A DNA stretch of 64,000 bases, taken from the NCBI RefSeq assembly GCF_030704535.1, contig NC_081817.1, positions 511,001 to 575,000 of the forward strand, written 5' to 3'. A program made the translations under genes and the position numbers. A model generated the notes under the pieces. That model did no database searches, was not told where the DNA came from, and was given only the letters and a program-made list of their open reading frames with translations. This DNA comes from Vitis vinifera. Its lineage: Eukaryota > Streptophyta > Magnoliopsida > Vitales > Vitaceae. Positions 33,342-47,119 of the stretch are shown piece after piece; position 1 is the first letter of the stretch; every line of letters starts with the position of its first letter.

Positions 33342-36300
33342 CGAAGGGTTGCGCACGTCGTTAACGTGTCCGACCCGGAACGAGCTGGAAAATCAGTATC
33401 GAACGACGTCGTTCTTTAAAAAAAAGCCAAAAAAGTAAACGAAGGCCCAATCAGAATCTCTCTCTCTCACTCTTTATAGCTCTCTGCTTTATATTTTTTA
33501 GCGACGGAGATGTGGTCACGGTGCTGCCTCGACTATGTATAGTGAGAACGTGCCAAGCCAACGCGCTTCGTGGGAGAGTGTCATTTATTTATTTATTTTA
33601 CATCATGGATTCATGATTTTAAATTTAATATTTAGCATTTGAGAATTATAAATACCAAGTTGTGATTTAATTAAGTTTAGGTTGTGTCAGTTCTTGATTT
33701 GCTCAAACTAAAAGTGAAGATAAATGTTATGTTTTTTAAATTGACTTTGAGATTAAGGATGACTTAATTGTGTAATTAATTTTTATACTTAAGGTAATTA
33801 TGATTTCAAATTATTCAAGAAGTTGTTGTAACGCGCTTTGTGGGGCGTGGTGATGGGGATTGAACAGACAAAAGCTCGAAAGCGAGTGGGGATCCCTAAG
33901 GAGGCTGCCAATGAGAAGAGACAAGTTTGTGTTCTTGTGGTAGCGGGGTTTGATGATGATTTCTAAAGAGGATAGTTAAGGTGAACCCACGCGCTACCAG
34001 AGCAAGCGTGGTCAGAGTAAGAACGGTCGGCAAAACCAAACTAAAGTACTAATGATTTGACAGTATCAAGCACGCGCAGCAGATGAGATTGGGTGTTTAT
34101 TAGTTCATTGGATAACTACCCCAGTCTGAGCTGGATTTGAGGACTAACCATATATGTTGCTTTGGCCTTTGTGGTCATCCGACCCATAAAGAAAGTTCTT
34201 AGGAACTAAAAAAATTCAGAATTATTGAATGCGTTCAATAATAGCCCTAATATTTTTAATGAATAAGAAAAATATACTAAAAAATAATAAATAAATAAAA
34301 ATCTTAAAATAGTTGGCTTTGATTTGAAAAATGTTTTCAAAATTTTACTTTCTAAAACAATTTTTATTTCCTATATTTTATTTTCTTAAAAATGCATTTG
34401 ATTGAAAAGGTCAAAACTCTTGTAAAAATGAGAATATGAGAAACCTTGTTTCCTAGTGATATTTTTATTCAGAAAATAATGAAAATAATTGAATTTTTTT
34501 TCTTTATTATTTATTTTTAGTAGTATAATAAAAAAAAATATGGTATGTCTATGATTAACAAAGAAGGTTAATTGCGTTTTTTATTTGGTATTGGTTTTTT
34601 TACGTGAAAAATGATAAAATAACTAAATTATTTTTTTTATTAATTATTTTAATAGTGTAATAAAAAATTTAATTATTTATGATTAACAAATGAATTGACC
34701 AATTGTACATATTTTGATTTATTAAAATGAATTATGTATTGATAAAAATGAGTAAGAAAATTATAACATTGTAATATTATTGGAAAGTATTCATATATTT
34801 TTTTTATATGTTTTAGGTTATTTTATCACCTCCTTGTTTTCACTCCTTGGAAAACTGTTTCCATCTTTTTAAGAAAATTTTGAAAATGCTAAATTAATGT
34901 TTTTACTTTTTCTATTTTTTGAACTCATTTTTCTACAAAATGGAGATTGAAAAATAAGTATCCAAATTGTTTTCCATTTTAATTTTAAAAAATTGAAAAT
35001 AAAATACAAGTTAAATAAATAGGCCTTAAAATTCTCCAATTTTAAAATAAAACTGTTTTCACTCCTTAGAAACTATTAACTTTCATTGATTTTTGAAAGC
35101 AAATTTTAAAATCATCATGCCTTTTTTATGTTCTATGCCAATGTTCATAGTTAGCATCAATGTTGTTAGGTAAAGGAAAATGAGATATGTTGATATATAC
35201 GAGTCAGAATGTTTGGAAACTATTTTTTATGACAATTTTCTGTTTTTTACAACAAAAAATATTAAAAACTGATTTTTATTTTTTGTTCTTAAAGATAGAA
35301 AATAGAGTGTTTTTCATATAATATTTTTTAATTATTTTTGTTATTTTCACTTTTTTTCTTATGACTATTTTTAAAAATAATTGAAGAAATATGTAAAATG
35401 ATTAAAATAAAATACTTAATATAAAAATTATTTTAAAAATATATTTAAAATATTAAAAACATTATAAGTTTTCAAACAAATTTTTGTTTTACAAAAATGA
35501 TATCGAATAATAGTTTTAAAAAACCATTTTTCATAATTATTTTCAAAAACCCTTAATTTCTTGTTTTGTAAAACATTGAAGTATCAAATAAATTTTTACC
35601 CATTATTTTAAAACTTTTAAACTAGAAAAATTAAAAACTAATACCAAACATGACTTTCAAAATTATTTTTAAAACTGCAATCAAACACACCAAATATTTT
35701 TTTGGGACAAAGACCAAACTGGACAATCTAGACAGATCAAATATGACTATTATAGTTCATTCTTTCAAGTATTAAAAATGTTAAAAACACTTTTTAGAAT
35801 CGTTGTCAAATGCATACTAAATCTAAGCGTCTTTTGATAACAAAAAAGATTTTGTATTAAATAATTTTTTGAAAATTTATTTTAAAAGTAAGATAATTTT
35901 TTTATAACAAATTTAAGGTGTTTTGAAATATTTATTTTTTCAAAGTATTATAAAAAAATTAAAAACATGAAGAATATGTCAAGAGATTTTACATTATTCA
36001 TAAACAAGCAACAACTTTAAGATAAATAAGTCCAGAGGAGAAAACAAATTTTTATGTTTGAATTCCTAAATAAAATTTTAATGCTAAAAATGATTTAATT
36101 TATTATAAAAAACTCAAAGCCTAAACAACATTTTCAAATAATGGTTATTAGGAGTAAATTTCAAAAATCATTTGTTAATGTTCCGGAGGACAAAAGTTTG
36201 CGTTTGTTTTTTTATGTCTCTAATTGTTTTTTATTTATAGTACTTAAATCTCAGTCATTCTTAAAATTTATATAATTGTTTTTTAAAACAACCTTTTAAA

Positions 36301-37226
36301 AAACAAGTGATAACTTTTGTTTCAATAAAAAATTATCAAATGTATTTTCAGTCTGGAAAATAGTTTTCCATTTTTAATAAGAAAAAAAAAATTGTTTTTA
36401 AAACGGTTTCTAAACATGTTCTTACTAAAACTATTTTTGAAAACATCATCATGCCTGCATTTTCAGCCTTATAGTGGGCTTAGCCGGCAAGAGACCATTA
36501 ATTCCGGGTTTGCAAAAATTGGGCAAGTTGGGTCTTGAGCCCAACCCAAATAAAAACCAAACCTGATGTTCAATGTCAACCCAAATTGCAAACCCATATA
36601 AAGTGGTTGAACACTTGAACTCCCCCAAGTTGCCGTCTGAGCAGTTGAGTTTCCAGACCACATACCTTTTGCCGACCAAAGCGCCGAGGGCTCTTACTCT
36701 TGCTGCTGTTCGATGGTTTCTAAAGTAACTTCAAGCATATTCTTCCAATTCACAGCACCTTGTGGCATTGAGTAGCAGCTGTTTGACCCGGTATTCGACT
36801 ATGGATTCTGCAGATTTGAACAGTTGATGGAGAGCAGCAGTGGCTCCATAACACAAATAACATTGTTGATATGAAAAAAAGAAGGAAAATGTAAGATCAT
36901 TATGAATTTGACTTAGGGCACATTTTCAATACAAAATCAGTACCATTATGATGTATATGTTCCTGTTTTTGCTCAATCAATAACCCAGGCTTGGAGCAAT
37001 GACAAGCTCCAAACCTGAAGAAGAGATAAAAAGAAAGAAGGAAGAGGAAGGCTTTTGTACAGTGAAAAAATATGTTAAATTAACAAATAAAAGTATGCCT
37101 AGTTACATGTATACTGACCAGAAACAAAATCGGAAACACAGTTCAGCATGTGTCTTGTGCTGACAGGAAGCTATTCCCTCGTGAGATGCTTCAAAACTGA
37201 CATAAATAATAAGTCTCTGAAAAAAA
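33342..37226. other. Intergenic region between the phosphatase and DYRK-like genes
   Basis: The right flank of the phosphatase gene (33342-33560) is its promoter and leader. From about 34.2 to 36.4 kb the sequence is extremely AT-rich with many TTTTAAAA-type runs and fragments resembling short inverted-repeat elements (for example AATACCAAACATGAC near 35641). It is too degenerate to delimit elements. 36.45-36.75 kb is less AT-rich and may belong to the DYRK 3' UTR. No gene is supported. Confidence 0.6.
33401..33414. promoter_or_regulatory. Palindromic GAACGACGTCGTTC element upstream of the phosphatase
   Basis: A perfect 14-base palindrome centred on GACGTC, 60 bp upstream of the phosphatase start codon. 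CGACGTCG-type palindromes are common near plant transcription starts and resemble bZIP-binding ACGT cores. The role is inferred. Confidence 0.5.
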
Positions 37227-40200
37227 TTAGATTCCATCTGAAACTCGGCTGGAATTGGAGTCGTATGAATGAGATAGCCAGGGGTGGTCTAGCGCCTCTT
37301 TTGCAGTGGGACGCCTCTGGGGGTTTATCTCAAGCAAGTCTCTCAAGAAGTTGAGAAATCCAACATCAGATATCTGCAGGTGATCCTCCAATGAGGATTC
37401 CTCAGGGATTAAGTATTCCATTTCGTTTGTTTCCTGAGTAAGGGCATGCATGATAAGAATTCATTCATTCATTCAACATATAAAAAGATAGAAAATTTCA
37501 TATTATTAAATGAAGCTAATCACTTAAGTGCATGATCACTATTTGACTGGTAGTGCCCAAAAAAAATCCGGATTCATTTAGAACACTTCTTTGTCTGTCC
37601 TTGGGGTTAAGTGTTGGAATTTGTCAATTTGACATGCATGGAGCAGCATCCTGAACTCATGGACTAACAGCATTTCTATAATAGTTTGAGTTGCATTGTA
37701 ATTCAGCAAGTGAATCATATAAAATAATTAGAATGGTGGCATACATGCTGCTAACTAGATAATTTGTGGATGGTGGTTGGCTAGAGCTTGAATCTAACCA
37801 TCAATTGTTTAAGGAAATTGGAATACAATTAGAAATGAATGCCCTAAAAACTGGAACTGCAAGAGAGAAAATTAACTACATTACTCTGCAGTCTGCACAG
37901 AATCAATGACTATCAAGGGAAGGATTCTTCCATTTGAATGTTTTCCTTTTTTGTAAAAGAAAAGAAAAAGGGAAGTTTCTTCTTCATAACAAATCCTATC
38001 TGTTCTAAAATGCTTTTCTGCGTCATATGCATCAGGAATGTTGTGGACTTAGATGAGTGTGAACAAGATGGCAGCTAGCAAATGGTTTGAAGTCTAAATC
38101 TTTTATAGAGTTCACCATTTAAGAAAGATAACTAGCAAAAGAGAAACTAAAACTATTATACCAATCTGAAGATGGCAACCGCAACATACATTATATGATG
38201 TTATCTACTATTTGTATGGGAAGGGGAATTCTAGAAATAAACCTCATTTATATGATAAAGGTCATATTCTTTTGTGAAGTACTTGTAAGTCTCCTGCCCC
38301 CTTACTAACATCTCCAGATCGATAGGACCAAGCATCCCAATCATGCGCACAAGCAATGTTACAAGTTCATCATTCGGAAAAAGCACCTAATGGAAACATA
38401 AATAGAAGAAATTAGAAATTAAATTGCTGTAAAAGAACCTTGAGAAAATTCAGGATCTGATCATACACATTAAAAGGGGGGAGGAGAGAGAGGAACAGAA
38501 ATACACATTTCAAAACAAAATTGGATTTTGGAAATGGACCATCTGGGATAGAACCACATGCAAAATGACCATATTCACTGTAAGTGATAATACAGAGCCA
38601 AATTAGGACATACCTCCCCAGAGCAGAGCTCGGCCAAGATGCAACCAAGAGACCAAATGTCAATTCTTTGATCATATGGGAGGCCTAGGATGACTTCAGG
38701 AGCCCTGTAGGAACGGGATTGTACATAGAGGGACAAGTTATCTGTCCGAAAGCAACTGCTTCCAAGATCAATAACCTTTATGTCACATCTCCTGTAACTT
38801 TTGATAAGAATGTTCTCAGGCTTTAGATCACAGTGGATAATTCCCAAGTCATGCAAGTATTCCAGTGCCTCCAAACACTGCCGGGTTATAACCTGTGAAA
38901 AGAAAAAATCAACCATCCACCAATATCTTGCACACAGATTGTTCTAATTCTAATATTTCCTTTCATCATAATGAATTATAACATCCGCTCCCTCCTATAT
39001 AGATATTGTCCGCTTTGGGCGCAAAGGACCCTCATAGTTTTAAAATGTGGTTACATGGTTAGAAAGAGCTCATATATATATAGTGTCAGAACACTTTTTC
39101 CCTTATTCGATGTAGTTTACCTAGTCTAAATGTAATTATAAAAAGGGAATTAAAATTGAATATTAGCATCACTGGGTAGAATAAAAAATCTCATGGCCAA
39201 ATTTTGGTTCAGATAAGTGGAAGGTACTAACAACCATAAGACAGGTAACCTAAATACACAAAAGAAATTTCAGAATCAGAAAATATATCAAAACCAAGTA
39301 ATTCGTATAACTAAACCAACCTGCAACCTCTTCAAAGTAAAATAAGTCTCTCCACCAGATTCTTGATTAAATTTCTGAAATTCATATAAGTTTGCCCGAA
39401 GGAGTTCACAAACAATGAAAAGATGCTCCTGTAGAGTTTTTTATTTGACAGAAAGCAGCAAAAGTTAGTGATAATGAAGAATTAAGTAAGTAAGAAAATA
39501 GAGTGAAAATTATAAGACTTTCATTAGTAGTTTGGCTTAAAGATGTAATGTAAGGCATTAACATCCTATCAGTGTTACCTACACAATCTAATAAGAATCA
39601 GCATTTGGGATGTCTAAGCTTATCCTAAGCAGGACAATCATGAGGTTTGAGATAGCCGGGCAACAGATAAGCAAGTTTTAAAGATGAGTCGGTCATTATA
39701 AATAGGTTTTCATGGACACTTTGCACGTCATTATTTATAAACTGGAGAAAATTGAAAATCTCACTAACCATAGGTTACAAAAACATATGGCCGACGTTAA
39801 AAAACAGTATGTAAACCACAAAAAAATAAAGGAATTAACTTGAAAAGCTTCACTTGGAATCAAGTCCAAGATTTTTCATAACAGATTAGTCACTTGCATT
39901 CATTTCTCATCATAACCGTATATTGAAACAACCACCAGTCCAGACTCATGTCTTCTTTGAAGTGTTAACCCTTATTGTAAGAAAGGAAGAAATATCTTAC
40001 ACAATCTAAAGGTGAACATGTCAACATTTGCAATGAATAAATCTAAACAGCATTCACAATGAGCCAGAACCTTAAACCACTGGAGGATATATGAGAATCA
40101 TTGAATGGTTTTCCTTGAAGTTTGAGGAGAGTGATCAATGAGAAACTGTGGTCTCTCCTTTGTGCAATGCAGATATGTAGGTAAAACGTGGATAATTTTT

Positions 40201-42915
40201 ATACAACAGCCACAATTTGATAAAAGTACAGAGGAAACTTATCTGACTTTAATGTGCACACACCTGATGATAGAAGTAGTCATAAAGGCGCAAAATGTGG
40301 CGTTCATCAGCAGGATCATGCTTGTTCACATATTTTAGAAGTTTAATTTCATCTAAACTCTGATCGAAAAAGTCCTTGTCATTTTTTATGATCTTCAGGC
40401 AAACATCCATTCCTGTCTGGAGATCATGTGCTTGAACAACTTTGCTGAAAGCGGCTGAACCTAGGTATTCTGTGATGTAATATCTGCCGGCAAGGACAGT
40501 ATTTAGAACAATAGGTAGATCCTTGTTCTCTTCAAATCCAGTCCTGTGAATGGCATAACCCATCAGTTCAATTGTTTGCTACAAGAATACCCAGCTGGTA
40601 CATATAAAATAGGTCAAGGCTTACAAATGGTAAGTCTATTCCTCCCAGATCAAACAGGTCATAATGTTATCTACTAAAATAGCGGCAACAACTTGCTTAA
40701 GTTATATCAACCCCTATATCTTTTAATAGCTCATCTTTCATTCAACAACAAAAACCGAACCATGATGCAATAAAGAATTTAGCAAGTAGACTATGCACTA
40801 CACACCTGTTTTTCCTGTGTATGATTCTTAGATTGAATACTTCATATTCATCCTCTTGGTTTTCATACATCAAAAGCTCATCAGCAGTAGCACCTTCCTG
40901 GTCATCAACATTAGCCTCAGGCTCATAGCATTCTCCAGCCACTTCTCCATCATCTCCAACTTCATAGCCATAGTTTCCATTTGGCTCGGTGTTTTCAATA
41001 TGTAAGTCAGAGGTACTTTTAAACTCTCCAATCAAATCATTAGCAGAACTCCTTTTAATAGAGTAGTCAAAGCTCTTGTTTATTTTATATTCTGAAGCCG
41101 AATCGCAGTCAGTTGGTATTTTCCCTACAACCTTTAACTGAGAACCATCCAAATCAGTCTCGGCAAAGTTCATTTGGCTATAATCTACAGGATCACCACC
41201 ACGAAACCCTTCGGCACCAGCACAGCATTTGCAAAGGGGGACTGAACAGCTATAAACTGCACAGCTCTCATGATCTCCTTCTCTGGCCCCGTCTGGTTGG
41301 AAATGCTCACCCAAATGATAATAATCGGTCACTGGAATGTCATTCACACCATCCATAGAAGTAAGATTGAAAACACATGGCTTTTCCAGGTAATTAGTAG
41401 TTGGTAATGTTGGGTATCCTTCAGATTTATGAATTAACGTCAATTGGCTTTCAGACTGCTTATCTTTCTCCAAAGTCATGACAAACTTGTCCTCACTTGG
41501 GCAACCAAAGGACTCTGACCCTCCAAAGCAGGAGGTATTGAAGTAGTCATCGTCTTTCTCATCGTACCAGTAGAGGTCATTTTGCATATCAAAATCAGAG
41601 TAATCACGTGCCGTACCAAATTCACATAAGCTATCTGATGAAGCTGTGGAATTAGCCTGAGTTGCAGAATGGACTCCATATGGATTTGTAAATTCTGCAT
41701 AAATGTAAAGGCCAAGCTTAGAGCCATTGCTGGCCACCATATCTCACCAAGCAGAAACAGTAAAAACCAATTGCTCTGCCGATGAGATGCGTGATTCGTG
41801 AAATATGATATCTAACTTTCTCTGAGTAATTAACTCGAGCATGCCTTAATATGCACATTGATCAAACATGACAATACCAGATAAATTGACTGCTAGTTCA
41901 TTGTACAGAATTTGGAACCTCATTCACAGCCTATCAATGACGATGGAAGCACACCCTTTTAAACCACTATAGACTCAATAAATAAAGTACTCCTACAGTG
42001 CAAATATAGGACAAGAAAGAGGACTTGTAGCGGACATTATATTAGAATTAATCATCGGTGATCATAACATATTATCCTAGAATCAACTAGAACACGGTTA
42101 AATGAATGAATAAATAAATTCCTGAAATATAGCTCGAAAATACCTTACTTCATTGCTCTTGTTGTGCAAAATCCTATTATCCATTTAAGCTGCAAAGAAT
42201 CAATCTCTGTTTGGGTTCCGAGAATTCTATCACATACAAACTTAAAGCTAGAGGCATAATCCTCTGTTTGGTTCCCAAGGAAATGAAGTACACGGAAAAT
42301 CTAGAAGATTAGCATCTTCCTTTACAAAAAGCATATCCCCTGTTTGGTTGGTGAAAGAGAATAAATTAATGTTTAAACCAAAACCTCAACTCAACTCGGC
42401 ACAACTCAGTTCAACTGAAACCAAATCAAATCAAATCAAAAGATTCAAAATTACCACAAGCTTAATTCAAGTAGATTACTTCTCCATTGAACCAAAACAC
42501 CAGAATTTCCTACTCTTTTCCTCCACTTCCTCAGCAACCAAACAAAAAGTCATAGTTTCAAGGAAAAAAAAAAAGCAAAAATCACCTATCAAACAAAACT
42601 AAAAAACGCGATCAAACGAATTGACAATCACGCACCTGAGGAATACGCGTCAGTCGCAGAAGACCCCAAGCTCACGAAATCATCCGAACAAACCGAACTC
42701 GAGTCCGTATCGCCCACGGCCTCCTCCATCCTCCGAGAGCTGGCCGGAATTCTGACCGGCGGCGGAGGCGGCACCATCGGGAAAACGAAACTCTCGAAAT
42801 CAAAAGACGCCACCCCGCCTCTCTCGGAGACATCTTGTCGGAGAGCGGACTCGGACTCAGACAGACCGTACTTCCTCAGAAACTCCAGCACGGCGTCCAC
42901 GTCGGAAACCGCCAT
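37227..42915 (-). CDS. Plant DYRK-family dual-specificity protein kinase
   Basis: Predicted 728 aa in seven exons: 42915-42636, 41694-40806, 40543-40264, 39428-39321, 38892-38614, 38386-38243 and 37433-37227. The N-terminus ([19 protein letters not shown], about 5-25) resembles a LisH-like helix seen in plant DYRKs. A long acidic, low-complexity region follows (to about 385). The kinase starts near 409 ([20 protein letters not shown]). It has Lys440 in [16 protein letters not shown] (Asp541), DLG instead of DFG (Asp561), [12 protein letters not shown], and a C-lobe ending [20 protein letters not shown]. These are CMGC/DYRK hallmarks, closest to the Arabidopsis At1g73460/At3g17750/At2g40120 group. 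The start at 42915 begins MAVSDVD and is preferred; an in-frame Met at 42954 adds a hydrophobic 13-residue leader that is unlikely. The protein is shorter than the roughly 1,140-residue members, mostly in the linker. Confidence 0.93.
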
Positions 42916-43184
42916 GGTGTAGTGGCGCAGCGCAATTAAAAGCAGAAGCAGCAACGGCGGCAGCGGTGGTGGAGGTGCGCGATTTTAGTAAAATGCTGAG
43001 GTCAAAATTGGAAATTGGAGCATGCATGCTTGTTCAAAAACACACTCTTCTTCTCTTTCTCTCTCTATGTCTGCTGTAAAATGGAGGGGAGGAGAGAGAG
43101 AACGGTAGTGATCTCTCTTGTCTTCACCAACTTTGAAAAGGAGCCCCGTTTCTCTGCAATCGTCACCCTTACAATTAATATTAC

Positions 43185-43185
<1 letters not shown>

Positions 43186-43217
<32 letters not shown>
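43186..43217. repeat. (ATT)n microsatellite upstream of DYRK
   Basis: About ten ATT units, roughly 270 bp upstream of the DYRK start codon. Probably length-polymorphic. Confidence 0.9.
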
Positions 43218-43218
<1 letters not shown>

Positions 43219-43602
43219 ATATCTCACAATTTTGACTAAGATTAGGTTGAAAACCAAAGCAAAAGTCCAGAAGTCAAGTTACTTTTTAATTTTTTTTTTA
43301 AGATTTAATTGAATTTAATTGCTCTTTTAAATCCATAAGTAGGAAGATTTTGATGATTTATATGTTGGGGTTGGATCAGGAAAAGTACGGTAAACGGTAA
43401 ACAAGTAAAACAAAATAAGAAAAATAAATAAAAATGAAATTAATAGGGTAAATTAAGGTTTAAGATTTTCTAATACCTAAACTAGGTTTTAAGGTTTTTT
43501 TTTTTTTTTTAGAAGTTGAAATATTAAATTAAATTTAATATTAAAATTCAATAGTTAATGATTCCAATTTAATTACAATTATAATTTTTGAGTGACCAAA
43601 CA

Positions 43603-43621
43603 TAATAATAATAATAATAAA
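43603..43621. repeat. (AAT)n microsatellite
   Basis: About six AAT units in AT-rich spacer. Confidence 0.8.
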
Positions 43622-43991
43622 TTATGAGTTAATGATTATGAAAATAAAATTATAATTATGTAATAGAGTTCCAACAAAGTTTTATCCACTTATTATTTTT
43701 ATAAGAAAAAAAAAAAAACTGTTGGTGACGAGTCATTATTTTAGAATAATAATTGCTCAAATAAAGTAAAAATTTGTTGAGTGGGGCTGAGGTGTTGGCT
43801 TGGTGGGGCAGAGGGGTCAAATGAAGGGCTGTGGTTATGACACGTGGATCGGAGATTCGAATCGAAGGTGTTTGATGGGAGATAAGTGGATTGGTTGTTG
43901 AGGGTCCAACTCACTTCTAACCTTTTCCGGATTTTGTCTTCCTGGCGGAGAGTGATGTCGCTGCGGCCGTGATGATGACTCCTCTCGTCAG

Positions 43992-44001
43992 ACGACGTCG
44001 T
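43992..44001. promoter_or_regulatory. ACGACGTCGT palindrome in a GC-rich patch
   Basis: A perfect 10-base palindrome with the same core as the element at 33401. It lies within a patch (about 43780-44020) of raised G+C that also holds an ACACGTGG (G-box-like) element near 43841. It is about 1.1 kb upstream of the DYRK start and may mark a distal promoter or an unannotated transcript start. Confidence 0.4.
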
Positions 44002-44426
44002 TTTGTGGAGAACAGGCATGGTTTCCTATGCAAATTTTCTGTTTTTATTTTTATTCTATCTTTTTACCGACAAAAATGAATTAATATTTGGTGCAGAGTC
44101 CACAGTCCCATTGCGTATTTCGACGGCAATTGTCCTCTTTTGATTCGAAAGGGAAATTTCAAAATTTATCTCAATTATCATCCAATATTTGAAAATTAAT
44201 TTATAACTTTTTTTTATATTTTAATGATGATTAAATCAAAGGATATTCAAATTTTCATTTTTAAATGGTGGAAAAATAATTTTGCTAATTCCAATATTTT
44301 TCATATAAATTTTAATTTTTTAAAAGAAGAAAAAAATTAGGAGTTTGTTTTAATTTAGGCTTTGTTTGGATCAAGGAAATTGAAATAAAATTAAAAAATA
44401 TTTTTTACATTTAAATGAAAATTTAA

Positions 44427-44742
44427 GATTATGTTTGATTCCCATAAAGTAATAAATAAATAAAAAGAATGGTTAAAAAATGATTTTTTTTTTGTTTTAA
44501 TATAAAAATATGAAAGAAAATTAAACATAATTAAATTAATTAAAAATCTATATATTTTTAAATTTTTTAATCTTTATATAAAAGAGAAAAATAAATTAAA
44601 TGAATTTGAAATAATATATAAAATAATTTATTAATTTTAAATCTATTTATTATTTTCCTTTATTTTTTATTTGCTTCAATTTTTTCTCTCTATTACTTTT
44701 CATTATATTTTTTCTTGCATTTTCAAAGAACCAAAGATAGCG
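44427..44742. mobile_element. MITE-like inverted-repeat element (copy 2)
   Basis: The left end is GATTATGTTTGATTCCCATAAA. The right end is TTTCAAAGAACCAAAGATAGCG, whose reverse complement is CGCTATCTTTGGTTCTTTGAAA. The interior shares motifs with copies at 53.2 and 55.3 kb: ATATATTTTTAAATT followed by TTTAATCTTTATAT, AATGAATTTGAAAT and TTTATT-TTTTCCTTTA. About 316 bp with no coding capacity. A second TTTGTTTGGAT motif near 44361 may be another end. Confidence 0.6.
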
Positions 44743-47119
44743 TAATAGTAATTAAGTTTAAAATAAAGTTATAAGTATTATGATCTTGAATAACTTCTCA
44801 CCTTATCAGTCAAAGATTTATTAAAATTATAACTATTTATGTAACCACATGATTAATATCCAAAGTAGGGAAGTAAACAATTACTACCCACTAAGCAATA
44901 CATGTTCTTTTATTTGAGTTTATATTCACATCATAGAAAAGAAAAGAAAAAAAAAATTGGAGAAAAGATGAAAAAAAAAAAAAAAGGTTTTAATTTATTT
45001 TCAATTTTAATAAATTCAATTTACTAATTGGGAAATGCTTAATTACTTCATTGCATCAATAAAAATCATTTGAGATTTTTCCCTTTTTTTTTTAATTCTA
45101 CCCAAAATCTATAACCATAATTTATATTTAAAAATGACATAAAAGAAAATTATAAACTTTTTTTCCTTCTATTTTTCTTCTTTATTTTTTATTTTATTTT
45201 TGGCTTAATTGACAAGATTCAAGTAGACCCAATAAAATGGTGTCATAATTTATATACATACCAACCTTTGGAGAAAGAAAATACCAACAAAAAAAAAAAA
45301 AAGAGGAAAAATTGGATGTGGGAGGATTTGTTGATGATTGTGGTGGGACCATTTTGTATTAAATTTGTTGGGGTGGTGTGTGGGGGGTCCAATTTCTTTA
45401 AGTTACTGTCGAAACCTACTTTTCATGGGAAGAATGAAATTACAACATCCCCACCTCACACCATAATGTTGTTCCTCCAAACTAGTGTGACACTTGACAC
45501 TCAACTTTATTTTCTCACTTTCTACCCAACTTTCCCATGTGCCCAAGACTAATAAAGTATGATTCTACTCACTTTTTCTTTTCTTCTCTTTTTCTTTTTA
45601 GGTCGGAGAGGGGCTTGGAGCTTTGAAATTTGAAAGTTGGCCGTTTTGCATGGATGATTGAGAGAGATTGGATTGTTGGACAGGTCTCTACGCATGTAGA
45701 ATTGTAGGGTTGACCAAGTATGAGATTGATGAAGGGGAAGCCTACACGCATACCCTCATTTTATACCATTTTCAAAGATTGGCGTGGGAAGATGAAGGCC
45801 AAATTAATGTTTCCCTAAAGAATAATTAAGAGCAAATTACAAAATGTAAACCAAATTTGTGATATTCCACGATGCATTAATGAGTTGAAGTCGCATGGCT
45901 TTAATGGGTTTGAAGTAGGGACAACAGCAAGTCCAATTTAGAACAAAAATAAGTAAATTGTGGGAAACTTTGAATTTTTATTTTTATTTTTTTGTGAAAA
46001 CCCAAAATTAGATTTGCATATTGTTTTATATTTTTCAATTTATACATATAAATATTTTAATTTTTCTTTATTTTACCCTTTTTTAACATGTATAAAATAA
46101 AAAATATTATTAAAATAAATTATAAAAAAATTAAACAAAATGGGATAAATATGATATTCTCTCCTTTCCGAACCACCATGCCCCATTTTTTTTTTTTTTT
46201 GGAGAGGGATGATAATGGATTTAGATAATTAGGGTAAGGTCGAGAAGAGGCAACTCATTTCAAATTTATCCAATTTATCCAATTGTTCTCATTTTAAAAT
46301 ATATATCATATCTCAGAATTAAAAACCAACTAAAAATAAAAAAATTTATAAAGTAAACATGTTTGAAAGACATAAAAACTAATAGATTCAAATGAATAAT
46401 ACCTCGATAAATTGTATTTATAAAAGGCATTAAGACATTAGGTTGTGTCTCAAAAGTAATAAAACTTTTTATTGGTATTGAATGAGTTATTGACAGTATA
46501 TGTGTACAAGAAAATATAATTAAGTTTGATATACACTCTATATGAGAAGATCAAGCCTCCTATATCCCCAACTTTAAAGCCAAGTAATTGCACTTCAAAA
46601 GTAACTACACCTGGTGCCAATTTACGGTGGGAATTACTATTTATGATTTTTACCCATCACCTGCGTGCAGTATCAAGTCACTTAAAGGATGAGTAGGCAG
46701 CCACCATAATCAATCATTCAATTGCTTCCTACTCTTTTTTCAAACCATATGAAAACCTATGGGCTCTATGAACACCATTCACACCAAGCCTATCAACCTA
46801 ATTTCCACTCATCTTCTTGTTGAATTAGCTAATCAGTCATAATGTCAAATCAATTTTAGTCTAATTTGGTAGGTAATAAAAGTTGGGTGTACTCATTTTT
46901 TTAATTTTTGTTGAAAATATTGATATTAAAAAAAAAAAAAAAGGCTTTATGGTGGGAACATAAATCCCAAAAAGTCAGAAGTAAATTTCAATAACAGCTT
47001 TTGCTTTTGCTTTTTCTTTCTACCGTTAAAAACTAAAAGTCAAAAACTTCCCAAACAGGTCCTGTGTGGGGTGGTAGCTGAGGTGGTGTGGGCTTTTGAC
47101 TGGGTCTAACAAAAAGTTG

